Of a DNA stretch of 64,000 nucleotides, positions 37,501 to 47,851 are shown piece by piece. The notes under the pieces are model-generated. The model did no database searches and was not told where the DNA came from. It saw nothing but the letters and a program-made list of their open reading frames with translations. Numbering within the stretch: the stretch's first letter is position 1; every line of letters begins with the position of its first letter. Source of the stretch: Pseudomonas viciae. Its GTDB lineage: Bacteria > Pseudomonadota > Gammaproteobacteria > Pseudomonadales > Pseudomonadaceae. Made by a program: the position numbers and the translations under genes. Location: NCBI RefSeq assembly GCF_004786035.1, contig NZ_CP035088.1, positions 5,727,001 through 5,791,000 on the forward strand, read 5' to 3'.

Positions 37501-39165
37501 TCAGGCCAGTTTCTTGTGCCGTACACGGTGCGGTTGGGCAGCCGCTTCGCCGAGGCGTTTCTTGCGATCGGCTTCGTACTCGGTGTAGTTACCTTCGAAG
37601 AACACCGCTTGCGAGTCGTCTTCGTACGCCAGGATGTGGGTCGCCACGCGGTCAAGGAACCACCGATCGTGGGAGATCACAATGGCGGCGCCCGGGAAGT
37701 CCAGCAGGGCTTCTTCCAGGGAACGCAGGGTTTCGACGTCGAGGTCGTTGGACGGTTCGTCGAGCAGCAGGACGTTGCCACCCTCCTTCAAGGTCAACGC
37801 CAGGTGCAAGCGACCGCGCTCACCACCGGACAGGTCCTTGACGAACTTCTGCTGGTCGCCGCCCTTGAAGTTGAAGCGGCCCACGTAGGTGCGCGACGGA
37901 ATTTCATAGTTGCCGATGCGGATCTGGTCGGAGCCGTCGGAAATCTGCTGGAACACGGTCTTGCTGCCGTCCAGGTCTTCGCGGCTCTGGTCGACGCAGG
38001 CCAATTGCACGGTTTCGCCGATTTCGATGCTGCCCGAATCCGGTGTTTCCTTGCCCATCAGCATACGGAACAGCGTGGATTTACCCGCGCCGTTACCACC
38101 GATCACGCCGACGATGGCGCCTTTGGGCATGGAGAACGACAAGTTGTCGATCAGCACGCGGTCGCCATAGCCCTTGGAGACATTCTTGAATTCGATGACC
38201 TTGTCACCCAGGCGCGGACCGGCCGGGATGTAGATCTCGTTGGTTTCGCTGCGCTTCTGGAATTCCTGGGATTGCATTTCCTCGAAGCGTTGCAGGCGTG
38301 CCTTGGATTTGGACTGGCGGGCCTTGGCGCCTTTGCGCACCCACTCCAGTTCTTCCTTCATGGCTTTTTCATGGGCCGACTGCTGCTTGGATTCCTGGGC
38401 CAGACGATCGGACTTGGCTTCCAACCAGCCCGAATAGTTGCCCTCGTACGGAATACCCGCGCCGCGGTCGAGTTCCAGGATCCAGCCGGCGACGTTGTCG
38501 AGGAAGTAACGGTCGTGCGTGATCGCAACCACGGTGCCCGGGAAATCGTGCAGGAAGTGTTCGAGCCAGGCGACGGAGTCGGCGTCCAGGTGGTTGGTCG
38601 GTTCGTCGAGCAGCAGCATGTCCGGGGCGGACAGCAGCAGGCGGCACAGGGCTACGCGGCGTTTCTCACCGCCAGACAGGTGTTCGACCTTCGCGTCCCA
38701 GGCCGGCAGGCGCAACGCATCGGCGGCGACTTCCAACTGGCGCTCCAGGTTGTGGCCATCACTGGCCTGCAGGATCGCTTCAAGCTTGGCCTGCTCAGCG
38801 GCCAGCTTGTCAAAGTCGGCATCCGGATCGGCGTAGGCGGCGTAGACCTCGTCCAGGCGCGCCTGGGCGTCCTTGATCACGCTGACCGCTTCCTCGACCA
38901 CTTCACGCACGGTCTTGGTCGGGTCCAGCTGAGGCTCCTGAGGCAGGTAGCCGATATTCAGGTCCGGCATCGGACGGGCTTCGCCGTCGAATTCGTTATC
39001 GACCCCGGCCATGATTTTCAGCAGCGTGGACTTACCCGAGCCGTTGAGGCCCAGCACGCCGATCTTGGCGCCGGGGAAGAACGAGAGTGAAATATTTTTC
39101 AGGATTTCCCGCTTCGGCGGAACAACTTTGCTCAGCCGATGCATGGTAAAGACGTATTGAGCCAT
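37501..39165 (-). CDS. ettA: ABC-F translation factor EttA
   Basis: This 554-residue soluble protein has two ABC ATPase domains and no membrane part. Walker A motifs are GLNGSGKST and GGNGAGKST, signatures LSGGEKRR and LSGGERGR, and Walker B strands LLLDEPTNHLD and LLLDEPSNDLD. The inter-domain linker is charged and helical (about residues 240-320). EttA binds the ribosomal E site and couples the first peptide bond to the energy state. The ATG at 39163-39165 gives MAQYVFTMHRLSKVVPPKRE, the usual start. Confidence 0.95.
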   Translation of the reverse strand: MAQYVFTMHRLSKVVPPKREILKNISLSFFPGAKIGVLGLNGSGKSTLLKIMAGVDNEFDGEARPMPDLNIGYLPQEPQLDPTKTVREVVEEAVSVIKDAQARLDEVYAAYADPDADFDKLAAEQAKLEAILQASDGHNLERQLEVAADALRLPAWDAKVEHLSGGEKRRVALCRLLLSAPDMLLLDEPTNHLDADSVAWLEHFLHDFPGTVVAITHDRYFLDNVAGWILELDRGAGIPYEGNYSGWLEAKSDRLAQESKQQSAHEKAMKEELEWVRKGAKARQSKSKARLQRFEEMQSQEFQKRSETNEIYIPAGPRLGDKVIEFKNVSKGYGDRVLIDNLSFSMPKGAIVGVIGGNGAGKSTLFRMLMGKETPDSGSIEIGETVQLACVDQSREDLDGSKTVFQQISDGSDQIRIGNYEIPSRTYVGRFNFKGGDQQKFVKDLSGGERGRLHLALTLKEGGNVLLLDEPSNDLDVETLRSLEEALLDFPGAAIVISHDRWFLDRVATHILAYEDDSQAVFFEGNYTEYEADRKKRLGEAAAQPHRVRHKKLA

Positions 39166-39436
39166 GGTGAACCTAGCGTCAGTGACAGGTGAAAAGAACG
39201 AGCCAGGCCATGCGCGGCGCCGGCACTTGATGGTCATCAATGCCTGCGGGCGGATAGAGCCTGGGAATCTGGAGCTGGAACGCTCTTGTTTGACCGGCAA
39301 AGCTACCTCAACCGTCGGTCAAGGTCCAGCCGCCAGGGACTGGCACTTTGCCACAAGTCAAGGCATGCTAGCCGCCCTTCGGGCGTCCGGCTTATAGTGC
39401 GTGTCGCGCCAGTCCAGCAAACCGCAGGATTACAGC

Positions 39437-42400
39437 TTGTCCAACGTCACGCCGCCCCTGTCCCCACGCGCACCGACTGCTGTGCCCGGCTCCCCCCTGC
39501 GCGGGACACTGAAGAGCGCACTGGCCACGCTGGTGCTGCTGTTGCTCGGATTGCTCTTCTGGCAGTTGCTCGACCAACTGCGCGAAACCCAGCAGCAACA
39601 GCGCCAGTACACCATCGAATACACCGCCGACCTGGCCGCGCAAGTCAGCCTGAACATGGCCCTGAACGCGCAAATCGCCCTCAATCTGCTACCGATCGTC
39701 GAGCAACCGCAAAGTACCGACGAACAGCAGGCCCTATTGCGCAAACTCCAGCAGTCGTTGCCCGATCTACGCAGCCTGGCGTTGCTGAGCCCGTCCGGCA
39801 AGGTGCTCAGCGACAGCGACCCCGCCAGCCGGGACGCCGACTACCTGGGTGAACTGGTACGCCGCAGCCGTGCCCAGGCGCACTATTTCAGCAATGCCGA
39901 AGACGGCTCCGTGGTGCATCTACTGTTGCATCAGGCCACCGGTAGCGGCCGGGGCTACTGGGCCCTGCGCCTGACCCCGAGCTTTTTCTCGACCCTGACC
40001 AAACAGGCCGATGTGGGCCTGCGCCCGCTGTGGCTGGTGGAAAACCGCCTCACCCAACAGATCATCAGTCGCGACGAGGGGCTGCCCTCGGCCAACGCCA
40101 CCCGTCTATCGCCGGATGATCTGAGCAACACGGTGCTGACCGTGCCCTTGAGCAGCAGCGACTGGCAACTGCGCGGGCTATTCGACCGACGCCAGGTGCT
40201 CGAACAACTGCTACCGGCCTTCATCGGCAAATGCCTGCTGGGCCTGGCGTTTTCGCTGTTGCCGGTGATCGCGCTATTGAACATGCGCCGGCGCCAGCGC
40301 CAGTTGCACGAAGGTCGTCGGCGCTACCAGGATATTTTCGAAGGCACCGGCGTGGCCCTGTGCGTGCTTGACCTGTCGGGGCTCAAGGCATTTTTTGAGC
40401 AGGCCGGCCTGCACAATGGCGATCAATTGCGCACCTGGGTGGAACATCCGCACCAGCTCGAGCAACTGCGCCAGGAAATGCACGTCACCGAAGTCAATCA
40501 GATGGCGTTGAAGCTGCTCAACGTCGACACCTGCGAGCAGGCCTGGCAATTGCTGGTCGGCAAGGGGCAAGAAGGCAACAACCCGATTGGCTCGAAACTG
40601 CTCGAAGCGCTGCTCGACCCGCACAAACAACTGGAACTGGAAATCAAGCTCCAGGATGCCCACGGCCGCGATCAACACCTGTGGCTGGTCCTGCGCCTGC
40701 CGGAAAAACAGCAAGACTATAACGCCGTCATCCTCAGTATCAGCGACATCACCAGCCGCAAACTGATCGAGCTCTCGCTGCTTGAGCGAGAAGGCTTCTG
40801 GTCCGACGTGGTACGCACCGTGCCGGATCATCTTTACGTGCAGGACGTCATCAGCCAGCGGATGATCTTCAGCAACCATCACCTGGGCCAGACCCTGGGG
40901 TACGACCGCACCGAACTGCAACAGATGGGCGAATACTTCTGGGAAATCCTGCTGCATAACGAAGACGCCGATCATTACCACTGCCTGCGCCAGCAGCAAC
41001 GGCAGGCCGGTTATGCCCAATTGCTGCAATGCCAGCTGCGCTTTCGTCATCGCAATGGCAAATGGCGGCGCTTCGATATTCGCGAGCAAGCCCTGGCCCG
41101 CGACCACTACGACCAGGTGACACGGATCATCGGCGTGGCCAAGGACATCACCGAACAGATCGAAGCCAGCGAATCGCTGCGTGACAGCGAACAACGCTAC
41201 CGGATGCTCGCCGAAAGCATCAGCGACGTAATTTTCTCCACCGACAACAAGCTCTCGCTCAACTACGTCAGCCCATCAGTGCAAGCCGTGCTTGGCTATA
41301 ACGCGGACTGGATCTTCCAGAACGGCTGGCAATCGACCATCGCCAATCCGCAGCAATTGACCGGCATCTATGCCCTGATGGAGCGGGTCAGCAAGGCCCT
41401 CGACAGTCCCGAGCAACTGGCCGAGCTGCGCAACCAGCTGCAGACCCAGCTGTTCCTGTTCGACTGCCTGCGTGCCGACGGACGCAAGATCCCCATCGAA
41501 TTGCGGCTGGTGCTGGTGTGGGATGAACACGGCGCATTCGAAGGCGTGCTCGGCGTGGGCCGCGACATCAGTCAGCAGCGGCGCGCTGAAAAAGACCTGC
41601 GCATGGCCGCCACGGTATTCGAGCATTCGACCTCGGCGATCCTGATCACCGACCCGGCCGGCTATATTGTCCAGGCCAACGAAGCCTTCAGCCGTGTCAG
41701 CGGTTATGCGGTGTCGCAAGTGCTGGACCAGTTGCCCAACATGCTGACCGTCGACGAGCAACAGGAAGCTCACCTGCGCTACGTGCTCAAGCAGTTGCAG
41801 CAGCACAGCACCTGGGAAGGCGAAGTCTGGCTCAAGCGGCGCAATGGCGAGCACTACCCGGCGTGGGTCGGCATCACCGCCGTGCTGGATGACGAAGGCG
41901 ACCTGGCCAGTTACGTGTGCTTCTTCAGCGACATCAGCGAACGCAAGGCCAGCGAGCAGCGGATCCATCGCCTGGCCTACTACGACGCCCTCACCCACCT
42001 GCCCAACCGCACGCTGTTCCAGGATCGCCTGCACACCGCGTTGCAATCGGCCGAGCGGCAGAAGAACTGGGTGGTGCTGATGTTCCTCGACCTGGACCGC
42101 TTCAAACCGATCAACGACTCCCTGGGCCACGCCGCCGGCGACCGGATGCTCAAGGAGATGGCCACGCGACTGCTCGGTTGCGTCGCCGATGACGACACCG
42201 TGGCGCGCATGGGCGGCGACGAATTCACCCTGTTGCTGCAACCGCGCGCCAGTCGCGAGATGGCACTGAACCGGGCGATTACCGTGGCCGAACAGATCCT
42301 CGCCAGCCTGGTCAGGCCATTCGTGCTCGAAGGTCGGGAGTTTTTCGTCACCGCCAGTATCGGTATCGCCCTGAGCCCTCAGGACGGCAACGAGCTGAGC

Positions 42401-43285
42401 CAGTTGATGAAAAACGCCGACACCGCCATGTATCACGCCAAGGAGCGTGGCAAGAACAACTTCCAGTTCTACCAGGCCGACATGAACGCCAGCGCCCTGG
42501 AGCGGCTGGAACTGGAAAGCGACCTGCGCCATGCCCTGGAGCAGAATGAGTTCGTGCTGTATTACCAACCGCAGTTCAGCGGCGATGGCAAACGTTTGAC
42601 TGGCGCCGAAGCCCTGCTGCGCTGGCGCCATCCGCGACGCGGGTTGGTGCCGCCGGGGGACTTCATCCCGGTACTGGAGGAGCTCGGGCTGGTGGTGGAT
42701 GTCGGTGACTGGGTCATCGACGAAGCCTGTCGGCAACTCAAGACCTGGCACCAGGCCAAGGTCCGGGTGCCGAAAGTCTCGGTCAATATTTCGGCCCGGC
42801 AGTTCTCCGACGGCCTGCTCGGCACGCGCATCGCCAACATCCTGCGCAGCACCGGTCTGCCGCCGGCTTGCCTGGAGCTGGAACTGACCGAAAGTATCCT
42901 GATGCGCGAAGTCAGTGAGGCGATGCAGATCCTGGCCGGGCTGAAGAACCTAGGCCTGAGCATCGCCGTGGATGACTTCGGCACCGGTTATTCGTCGCTC
43001 AACTACCTCAAGCAATTCCCCATCGATGTGCTGAAGATCGACCGCACCTTTGTCGACGGCCTGCCGTCCGGCGAGCAGGACGCCCAGATCGCCCGGGCGA
43101 TCATTGCCATGGCCCATAGCCTCAACCTGGCGGTGATCGCCGAGGGCGTCGAGACCCACGAGCAGCTGGACTTTCTGCGCGAGCATGGCTGCGATGAAGT
43201 CCAGGGCTACCTGTTCGGCCGGCCGATGCCGGCCAATCGGTTTGAAGCGCAGTTCAGCAATGATGCGTTGTTCATGCTTGACTGA
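39437..43285 (+). CDS. morA: MorA-type diguanylate cyclase/phosphodiesterase
   Basis: This protein of about 1282 residues has an N-terminal membrane anchor, a periplasmic sensor region (about 45-250), a second membrane helix (about 255-277), several PAS domains (about 290-830), GGDEF (near residue 926, MGGDEF intact) and EAL (near 1058, AEALLRW intact, with [10 protein letters not shown] and EGVET). It makes or degrades c-di-GMP to control motility and biofilm. The position before glyA matches morA (PA4601). The TTG at 39437 has AGGA upstream and lies after a possible -10 (TATAGT, about 39393); a GTG at 39401 is the alternative start. Confidence 0.88.
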   Translation: MSNVTPPLSPRAPTAVPGSPLRGTLKSALATLVLLLLGLLFWQLLDQLRETQQQQRQYTIEYTADLAAQVSLNMALNAQIALNLLPIVEQPQSTDEQQALLRKLQQSLPDLRSLALLSPSGKVLSDSDPASRDADYLGELVRRSRAQAHYFSNAEDGSVVHLLLHQATGSGRGYWALRLTPSFFSTLTKQADVGLRPLWLVENRLTQQIISRDEGLPSANATRLSPDDLSNTVLTVPLSSSDWQLRGLFDRRQVLEQLLPAFIGKCLLGLAFSLLPVIALLNMRRRQRQLHEGRRRYQDIFEGTGVALCVLDLSGLKAFFEQAGLHNGDQLRTWVEHPHQLEQLRQEMHVTEVNQMALKLLNVDTCEQAWQLLVGKGQEGNNPIGSKLLEALLDPHKQLELEIKLQDAHGRDQHLWLVLRLPEKQQDYNAVILSISDITSRKLIELSLLEREGFWSDVVRTVPDHLYVQDVISQRMIFSNHHLGQTLGYDRTELQQMGEYFWEILLHNEDADHYHCLRQQQRQAGYAQLLQCQLRFRHRNGKWRRFDIREQALARDHYDQVTRIIGVAKDITEQIEASESLRDSEQRYRMLAESISDVIFSTDNKLSLNYVSPSVQAVLGYNADWIFQNGWQSTIANPQQLTGIYALMERVSKALDSPEQLAELRNQLQTQLFLFDCLRADGRKIPIELRLVLVWDEHGAFEGVLGVGRDISQQRRAEKDLRMAATVFEHSTSAILITDPAGYIVQANEAFSRVSGYAVSQVLDQLPNMLTVDEQQEAHLRYVLKQLQQHSTWEGEVWLKRRNGEHYPAWVGITAVLDDEGDLASYVCFFSDISERKASEQRIHRLAYYDALTHLPNRTLFQDRLHTALQSAERQKNWVVLMFLDLDRFKPINDSLGHAAGDRMLKEMATRLLGCVADDDTVARMGGDEFTLLLQPRASREMALNRAITVAEQILASLVRPFVLEGREFFVTASIGIALSPQDGNELSQLMKNADTAMYHAKERGKNNFQFYQADMNASALERLELESDLRHALEQNEFVLYYQPQFSGDGKRLTGAEALLRWRHPRRGLVPPGDFIPVLEELGLVVDVGDWVIDEACRQLKTWHQAKVRVPKVSVNISARQFSDGLLGTRIANILRSTGLPPACLELELTESILMREVSEAMQILAGLKNLGLSIAVDDFGTGYSSLNYLKQFPIDVLKIDRTFVDGLPSGEQDAQIARAIIAMAHSLNLAVIAEGVETHEQLDFLREHGCDEVQGYLFGRPMPANRFEAQFSNDALFMLD

Positions 43286-43428
43286 AAGCTCGCGAAGGGG
43301 CCGATCCGGGCACCGCTGAACGCTGCTTGAATCCCATTCGTCCGCGACATGATGTCCTTTCATATGCCTTCCAAAACCGGTTGGGTTAGAATGCCTCCCT
43401 TTTCTGCCCCCGATCCTTGAGGACCGCC

Positions 43429-44682
43429 ATGTTCAGCCGTGATTTGACTATTGCCAAGTACGACGCCGATCTCTTTGCCGCCATGGAGCAAGAAGCTCAG
43501 CGCCAGGAAGAGCACATTGAGCTGATCGCTTCGGAAAACTACACCAGCCCTGCGGTGATGGAAGCTCAAGGCTCGGTACTGACCAACAAATACGCCGAAG
43601 GCTACCCAGGCAAGCGCTACTACGGCGGTTGCGAGTTCGTCGACGTGGTCGAGCAATTGGCCATCGACCGTGCCAAGGAACTGTTCGGTGCCGACTACGC
43701 CAACGTCCAGCCCCACGCCGGTTCCCAAGCCAACGCTGCCGTGTACCTGGCGCTGCTGTCGGCCGGTGACACCATCCTGGGCATGAGCCTGGCCCACGGC
43801 GGTCACCTGACCCACGGCGCCAGCGTTTCCTCCTCCGGCAAGCTGTACAACGCTATCCAGTACGGCATCGACGGCAATGGCCTGATCGATTACGACGAAG
43901 TCGAGCGTCTGGCCCTCGAGCACAAGCCGAAAATGATCGTGGCCGGTTTCTCTGCCTACTCGCAGATCCTCGATTTCCCACGCTTTCGCGAAATCGCCGA
44001 CAAGGTCGGTGCCTATCTGTTCGTGGACATGGCCCACGTAGCAGGCCTGGTTGCCGCCGGCGTCTACCCGAACCCGGTGCCGTTCGCCGACGTGGTCACC
44101 ACCACCACTCACAAGACCCTGCGCGGTCCACGTGGCGGCCTGATCCTGGCTCGCGCCAACGCCGACATCGAGAAGAAGCTGAACTCCGCCGTATTCCCGG
44201 GCGCCCAGGGTGGCCCGCTGGAACACGTGATCGCAGCCAAGGCGATCTGCTTCAAGGAAGCCCTGCAACCTGAGTTCAAGGCTTACCAGCAACAAGTGGT
44301 GAAAAACGCCAAGACCATGGCCGGCGTGTTCATCGAGCGCGGTTTTGACGTGGTGTCCGGCGGTACTGAAAACCACCTGTTCCTGCTGTCGCTGATCAAG
44401 CAAGACATCTCCGGCAAAGACGCTGACGCGGCGCTGGGCAAGGCGTTCATCACCGTGAACAAGAACTCGGTGCCAAACGACCCACGCTCTCCGTTCGTCA
44501 CCTCGGGCCTGCGCTTCGGCACCCCAGCCGTGACCACCCGCGGTTTCAAGGAAGCCGAGTGCAAGGAACTGGCCGGCTGGATCTGCGACATCCTGGCTGA
44601 CCTGAACAACGAAGCAGTGATCGACGCCGTTCGTGAGAAGGTCAAGGCTATCTGCAAGAAGTTGCCGGTATACGGCGCTTAA
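43429..44682 (+). CDS. glyA: serine hydroxymethyltransferase
   Basis: This 417-residue PLP enzyme interconverts serine and glycine while charging tetrahydrofolate. The PLP lysine is in [16 protein letters not shown], and [15 protein letters not shown] and [13 protein letters not shown] are the standard active-site loops. The start is the ATG preceded by GAGGA, giving [16 protein letters not shown] possible -10 TAGAAT lies at 43387-43392. It follows morA in the order known from PAO1, where it is one of several glyA copies. Confidence 0.97.
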   Translation: MFSRDLTIAKYDADLFAAMEQEAQRQEEHIELIASENYTSPAVMEAQGSVLTNKYAEGYPGKRYYGGCEFVDVVEQLAIDRAKELFGADYANVQPHAGSQANAAVYLALLSAGDTILGMSLAHGGHLTHGASVSSSGKLYNAIQYGIDGNGLIDYDEVERLALEHKPKMIVAGFSAYSQILDFPRFREIADKVGAYLFVDMAHVAGLVAAGVYPNPVPFADVVTTTTHKTLRGPRGGLILARANADIEKKLNSAVFPGAQGGPLEHVIAAKAICFKEALQPEFKAYQQQVVKNAKTMAGVFIERGFDVVSGGTENHLFLLSLIKQDISGKDADAALGKAFITVNKNSVPNDPRSPFVTSGLRFGTPAVTTRGFKEAECKELAGWICDILADLNNEAVIDAVREKVKAICKKLPVYGA

Positions 44683-44703
44683 TCAGCCCGCCAGACCGTA
44701 GTT

Positions 44704-44738
44704 AAAAAGGCCCGCATCGAAAGATGCGGGCCTTTTTT
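44704..44738 (+). terminator. glyA intrinsic terminator
   Basis: A ten-base stem (GGCCCGCATC with GATGCGGGCC) with a GAAA loop is followed by TTTTTT, about 25 bases after the stop. Confidence 0.92.
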
Positions 44739-44906
44739 ATTAGTCGTTAACCCGACAAGGCCAATTAACCAAGTTATCCGCACTCACATGCAACGCTCGC
44801 CACCGCACTTAACTTCCTGCAATACAGATAACACCACCGACAATCAATAAACCAATAACATCCACCTCGTTCCACCTCATAATTCAATACAGGATTCAAT
44901 TATCAC

Positions 44907-45446
44907 ATGGACAGTGAACACTCTTTTCATGCAACACTTAATATGTTTGACGCCCACGTAAATCTACTTGAAACGCTGCATGGCAAACCCGCGATGGCGA
45001 CCGTCAGTTCATTCAGCGGTGGATTCTTTACCGGCAAACCGCAAACCCATGATCACTCACACCTGCTCGGCATGCGCGCCGAAGCCCAGGCCGTGGACTG
45101 CATCCCATTGATGCTGCATTTCCAGCCTACGCCCAATGGCTACATCCTGACCCTGAAAAACCCCGGGGAATACTATAACAAACTGATTAGCAAGAGCTGG
45201 CTTGAAGTGCTTGGCGCACAGAATTCAAACACTGTTAATCCGACGCGTTTCATCCTTATCGATCATCAACAAAACATCATCACACGAAAAAGCATCAACA
45301 CCCAGCACACCCCCATCTCGCTCATGACCGCGACTAATAAATATGTCGGCGGATTAAGAATGCGCGGGTCGCCTTATATTTATCTTGCCGAGACCGAAGA
45401 AAAGTCAAAGATAACTTTCATCTTGAGCCTGCGTGAAGGAGTGTAG
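44907..45446 (+). CDS. hypothetical protein in an A+T-rich patch
   Basis: This 179-residue protein is not one I recognise. It has no signal peptide or membrane segment. It starts MDSEHSFHATLNMFDAHVNLL, contains FSGGFFTGKPQTHDHSH, and its C-terminal half is rich in beta-type segments (PTRFILIDHQQNIITRK, GGLRMRGSPYIYLAE). AGGA lies 12 bases before the ATG. The gene and the 220 bases before it are clearly more A+T-rich than glyA, which hints at acquisition. No partner gene is adjacent. Confidence 0.65.
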   Translation: MDSEHSFHATLNMFDAHVNLLETLHGKPAMATVSSFSGGFFTGKPQTHDHSHLLGMRAEAQAVDCIPLMLHFQPTPNGYILTLKNPGEYYNKLISKSWLEVLGAQNSNTVNPTRFILIDHQQNIITRKSINTQHTPISLMTATNKYVGGLRMRGSPYIYLAETEEKSKITFILSLREGV

Positions 45447-45473
45447 GGTCCGCCCAAAAACATAAAACCAGGT

Positions 45474-45514
45474 AGCCCCTGTGACGAGAGGTTTGTCCCC
45501 TCGCCCCAGGGGCT
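45474..45514. repeat. REP-derived hairpin after the orphan gene
   Basis: AGCCCCTG and CAGGGGCT are perfect outer arms around a decayed REP (GTGACGAGAGGTTTGTCCCC). It lies 28 bases after the stop codon and may act as a terminator. Confidence 0.5.
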
Positions 45515-45582
45515 GCGTCAGGTTGACCGGCTGCAAAATTTTTTTATTGGAAGAAAAGGCTCAAGCACAGGGGTTTCACACA

Positions 45583-45597
45583 ACTGGTAAGACCGGT
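45583..45597. promoter_or_regulatory. GntR/FadR-type operator, copy 1
   Basis: ACTGGT-AAG-ACCGGT is an inverted repeat with the TGGTnnnACC form bound by FadR-subfamily GntR regulators such as PdhR and VanR. A second copy with the same AAG centre lies 85 bases downstream. The downstream gene at 47125 encodes such a regulator. Confidence 0.6.
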
Positions 45598-45621
45598 CAA
45601 GCCAAAACCCTACAATTCAGC

Positions 45622-45651
45622 TTGCATCCCCTGAAAAACAGCGCCTAGACT
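45622..45651 (+). promoter_or_regulatory. candidate promoter of the symporter gene
   Basis: TTGCAT (45622-45627) and TAGACT (45646-45651) are separated by 18 bases; each matches four of six consensus positions. A start near 45658 would lie just before operator copy 2. TACAAT at 45611 is an alternative -10. Confidence 0.4.
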
Positions 45652-45667
45652 GCGCCTGCACTGGACA

Positions 45668-45683
45668 AACCGGTAAGACCACA
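45668..45683. promoter_or_regulatory. GntR/FadR-type operator, copy 2
   Basis: ACCGGT-AAG-ACC repeats the core of copy 1, CGGTAAGACC. Its place at or just after the likely transcription start suits repression. Confidence 0.55.
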
Positions 45684-45751
45684 ATAATGAAGTCCTGACG
45701 CCAACGGCCCCAGCGCCGACGAACAAGGACACCGAACCAGGAATCCCTCCC

Positions 45752-47065
45752 ATGCTCAAATGGTGCTCGCGGTCGATCTTCCTTCAAGTTGTCCTCGGAC
45801 TGGTGCTCGGCATCGTCTGCGGGCTTACCCTTCCCGAATACTCTGCACAGCTCAAACCCCTCGGCGACGGCTTTATCAAGCTGATCAAGATGCTCATCGG
45901 CCTGATCGTGTTCTGCGTGGTGGTCAGCGGTATCTCCGGTGCCGGTGATCTGAAGAAGGTCGGACGCATCGGCCTCAAGTCGGTCATCTACTTCGAAATA
46001 CTCACCACCATCGCCTTGGTCCTCGGTCTGGTGCTTGCCTTCAGTACGGGCATCGGCAGCGGGGCGAACATTCATCTGGAACAGCTCTCCAGCGCCGACA
46101 TGGGTGATATCGCCCAGCGCGGCCAACACATGGTCACCACCACTCAGTTCCTGATGAACCTGATTCCGAGTTCGGTGATCGGTGCGTTCGCTGACAACAA
46201 CATTCTGCAGGTGTTGGTGTTCTCGGTATTGTTCGGCAGTGCGTTGAATCTGGTGGGCGACGCGGCTTCGGGCATTTCTCGGTTGATCAACGAACTCAGC
46301 CACGTAATCTTTCGCATCATGGGCATGATCGTGCGCCTGGCCCCCATCGGAGTCTTCGGCGCCATTGCCTTTACCACCAGCAAATATGGCCTGGACTCAC
46401 TGCAGCACCTGGGCAGCCTCGTCGGTCTGTTCTACCTGACCTGCATCGCTTTTGTCGCGGTGATCCTGGGCGTGGTCATGCGTGCGTCGGGCCTGCCAAT
46501 GCTGCCGTTTCTCAAATACCTGCGCGAAGAGTTGCTCATCGTCCTCGGCACCGCTTCGTCCGACGCGGTGCTGCCACAGGTCATGCGCAAGCTCGAGCAC
46601 CTCGGGATCGGCAGCTCCACGGTGGGCCTGGTGATTCCGACCGGCTACTCGTTCAACCTGGACGGTTTTTCGATCTATCTGACCTTGGCGATTGTCTTCA
46701 TCGCCAACGCGACCGGCACGCCCCTGGCCATGAGCGATCTGTTGACCATCTTGCTGGTGTCGCTGATTACCTCCAAGGGCGCCCATGGGATTCCCGGCTC
46801 GGCGCTGGTGATCCTGGCCGCCACGTTGACCGCGATCCCGGCGATCCCGGTGGTCGGCCTGGTGCTGGTGTTGGCCGTGGACTGGTTCATGGGCATCGGT
46901 CGCGCACTGACCAACCTGATCGGCAACTGCGTGGCCACCGTGGCGATCGCCCGCTGGGAAAAAGACATCGATGTCCCGCGGGCGCGCAAGGTGCTGTCCG
47001 GCCAACAAGGCTATACCTTCCAACCCCGTAAACCGGTGGGCAGCGCCCATCATCAGCAATTCTGA
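45752..47065 (+). CDS. dicarboxylate/amino-acid:cation symporter (DAACS, DctA-like)
   Basis: This 437-residue inner-membrane symporter has eight helices and two re-entrant loops, as in DctA and GltP. The hairpin-1 serine-rich stretch is GTASSDAVLPQVMRKLEHLG; NLDGFSIYLTLAIVFIANATG is the NMDGT-like motif, here read as NLDGF; and hairpin 2 is SKGAHGIPGSALVILAATL. The altered NMDGT suggests a substrate other than plain succinate or glutamate. The two operator-like sites upstream and the GntR gene downstream suggest substrate-induced expression. AGGAA precedes the ATG. Confidence 0.88.
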   Translation: MLKWCSRSIFLQVVLGLVLGIVCGLTLPEYSAQLKPLGDGFIKLIKMLIGLIVFCVVVSGISGAGDLKKVGRIGLKSVIYFEILTTIALVLGLVLAFSTGIGSGANIHLEQLSSADMGDIAQRGQHMVTTTQFLMNLIPSSVIGAFADNNILQVLVFSVLFGSALNLVGDAASGISRLINELSHVIFRIMGMIVRLAPIGVFGAIAFTTSKYGLDSLQHLGSLVGLFYLTCIAFVAVILGVVMRASGLPMLPFLKYLREELLIVLGTASSDAVLPQVMRKLEHLGIGSSTVGLVIPTGYSFNLDGFSIYLTLAIVFIANATGTPLAMSDLLTILLVSLITSKGAHGIPGSALVILAATLTAIPAIPVVGLVLVLAVDWFMGIGRALTNLIGNCVATVAIARWEKDIDVPRARKVLSGQQGYTFQPRKPVGSAHHQQF

Positions 47066-47124
47066 AAGACCGCGATGCCGGCCCCTGAACCGGCATCGCC
47101 TGATTGATTTTCAAGGAGCCACAT

Positions 47125-47829
47125 GTGATCAGTTCATCAACCGTCGTCAATTCCGTGGTGGAGAAACTCCGCGCCGCCCTCGCCCGGGGCCAATGGCGTT
47201 CGGGCGACATGCTGCCTGGCCAGCGTGAACTGGCCGAGCAACTGGGCATCAGCCGGCCAAGCCTGCGTGAAGCAGTGATTGTGCTGGAGACCCTGGGGCT
47301 GGTGCGCTCGATGCCCGGCAAGGGCGTGGTGGTGCTGGAGGCCACGGTCAGCGATACGCCCGGTGAGGGCAGTGCCATGGCCGGCGCGAGCCTGGAAGAC
47401 GTGCTGCAACTGCGCTACACCCTGGAGCCCTTCATCGTCGGCCTTGTCGCCCAGTCCATCAGCAGCAAGGAGGTCGGCCAGTTGCGCCTGACCCTCATGG
47501 ACATGCGCGAAGCCCTGGAAGCCAACGACAGCGACGCCTGCGCCAACGCCTACATTGCGTTTCATGAAGAGCTGTTTGCCCTGACGTCCAACCCGATCTT
47601 CCAGAATGTGGTCCAGCAGACCAGCAACGCCCTCAAGCAAAGCGCCGATGTCTTGCGCAACTCACCCGAGCACCTGGTCGAGCGTCTGGAAGAGAACGAA
47701 GCCGTGGTGCGCGCCATCCGTGGCAAAAACAGCGCCCAGGCCAGCGCCGAAATGCGCCGGCACATTCTCAGGGAAGGCCAGCGCATGGGCATCGAATTGA
47801 ATATTCCGGACGACAACCTCGGCACTTGA
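47125..47829 (+). CDS. FadR-subfamily GntR regulator
   Basis: This 234-residue regulator has an N-terminal winged helix (VVEKLRAALARGQWRSGDMLPGQRELAEQLGISRPSLREAVIVLETLGLV) and a C-terminal FCD ligand domain from about residue 85 (LRYTLEPFIVGLVAQ, FHEELFALTSNPI, HILREGQRMG). The start is GTG with AAGGAG six bases upstream. It lies 59 bases after the symporter and most likely controls it through the two GGTAAGACC sites; this pairing is inferred. Confidence 0.9.
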   Translation: MISSSTVVNSVVEKLRAALARGQWRSGDMLPGQRELAEQLGISRPSLREAVIVLETLGLVRSMPGKGVVVLEATVSDTPGEGSAMAGASLEDVLQLRYTLEPFIVGLVAQSISSKEVGQLRLTLMDMREALEANDSDACANAYIAFHEELFALTSNPIFQNVVQQTSNALKQSADVLRNSPEHLVERLEENEAVVRAIRGKNSAQASAEMRRHILREGQRMGIELNIPDDNLGT

Positions 47830-47851
47830 GCCAAGGCCTGCGGAGACCGCC

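Noticed and set aside
41276..42751. A 491-codon open frame on the minus strand
   Set aside because: It is antisense to the PAS-GGDEF-EAL part of morA and is explained by codon bias.
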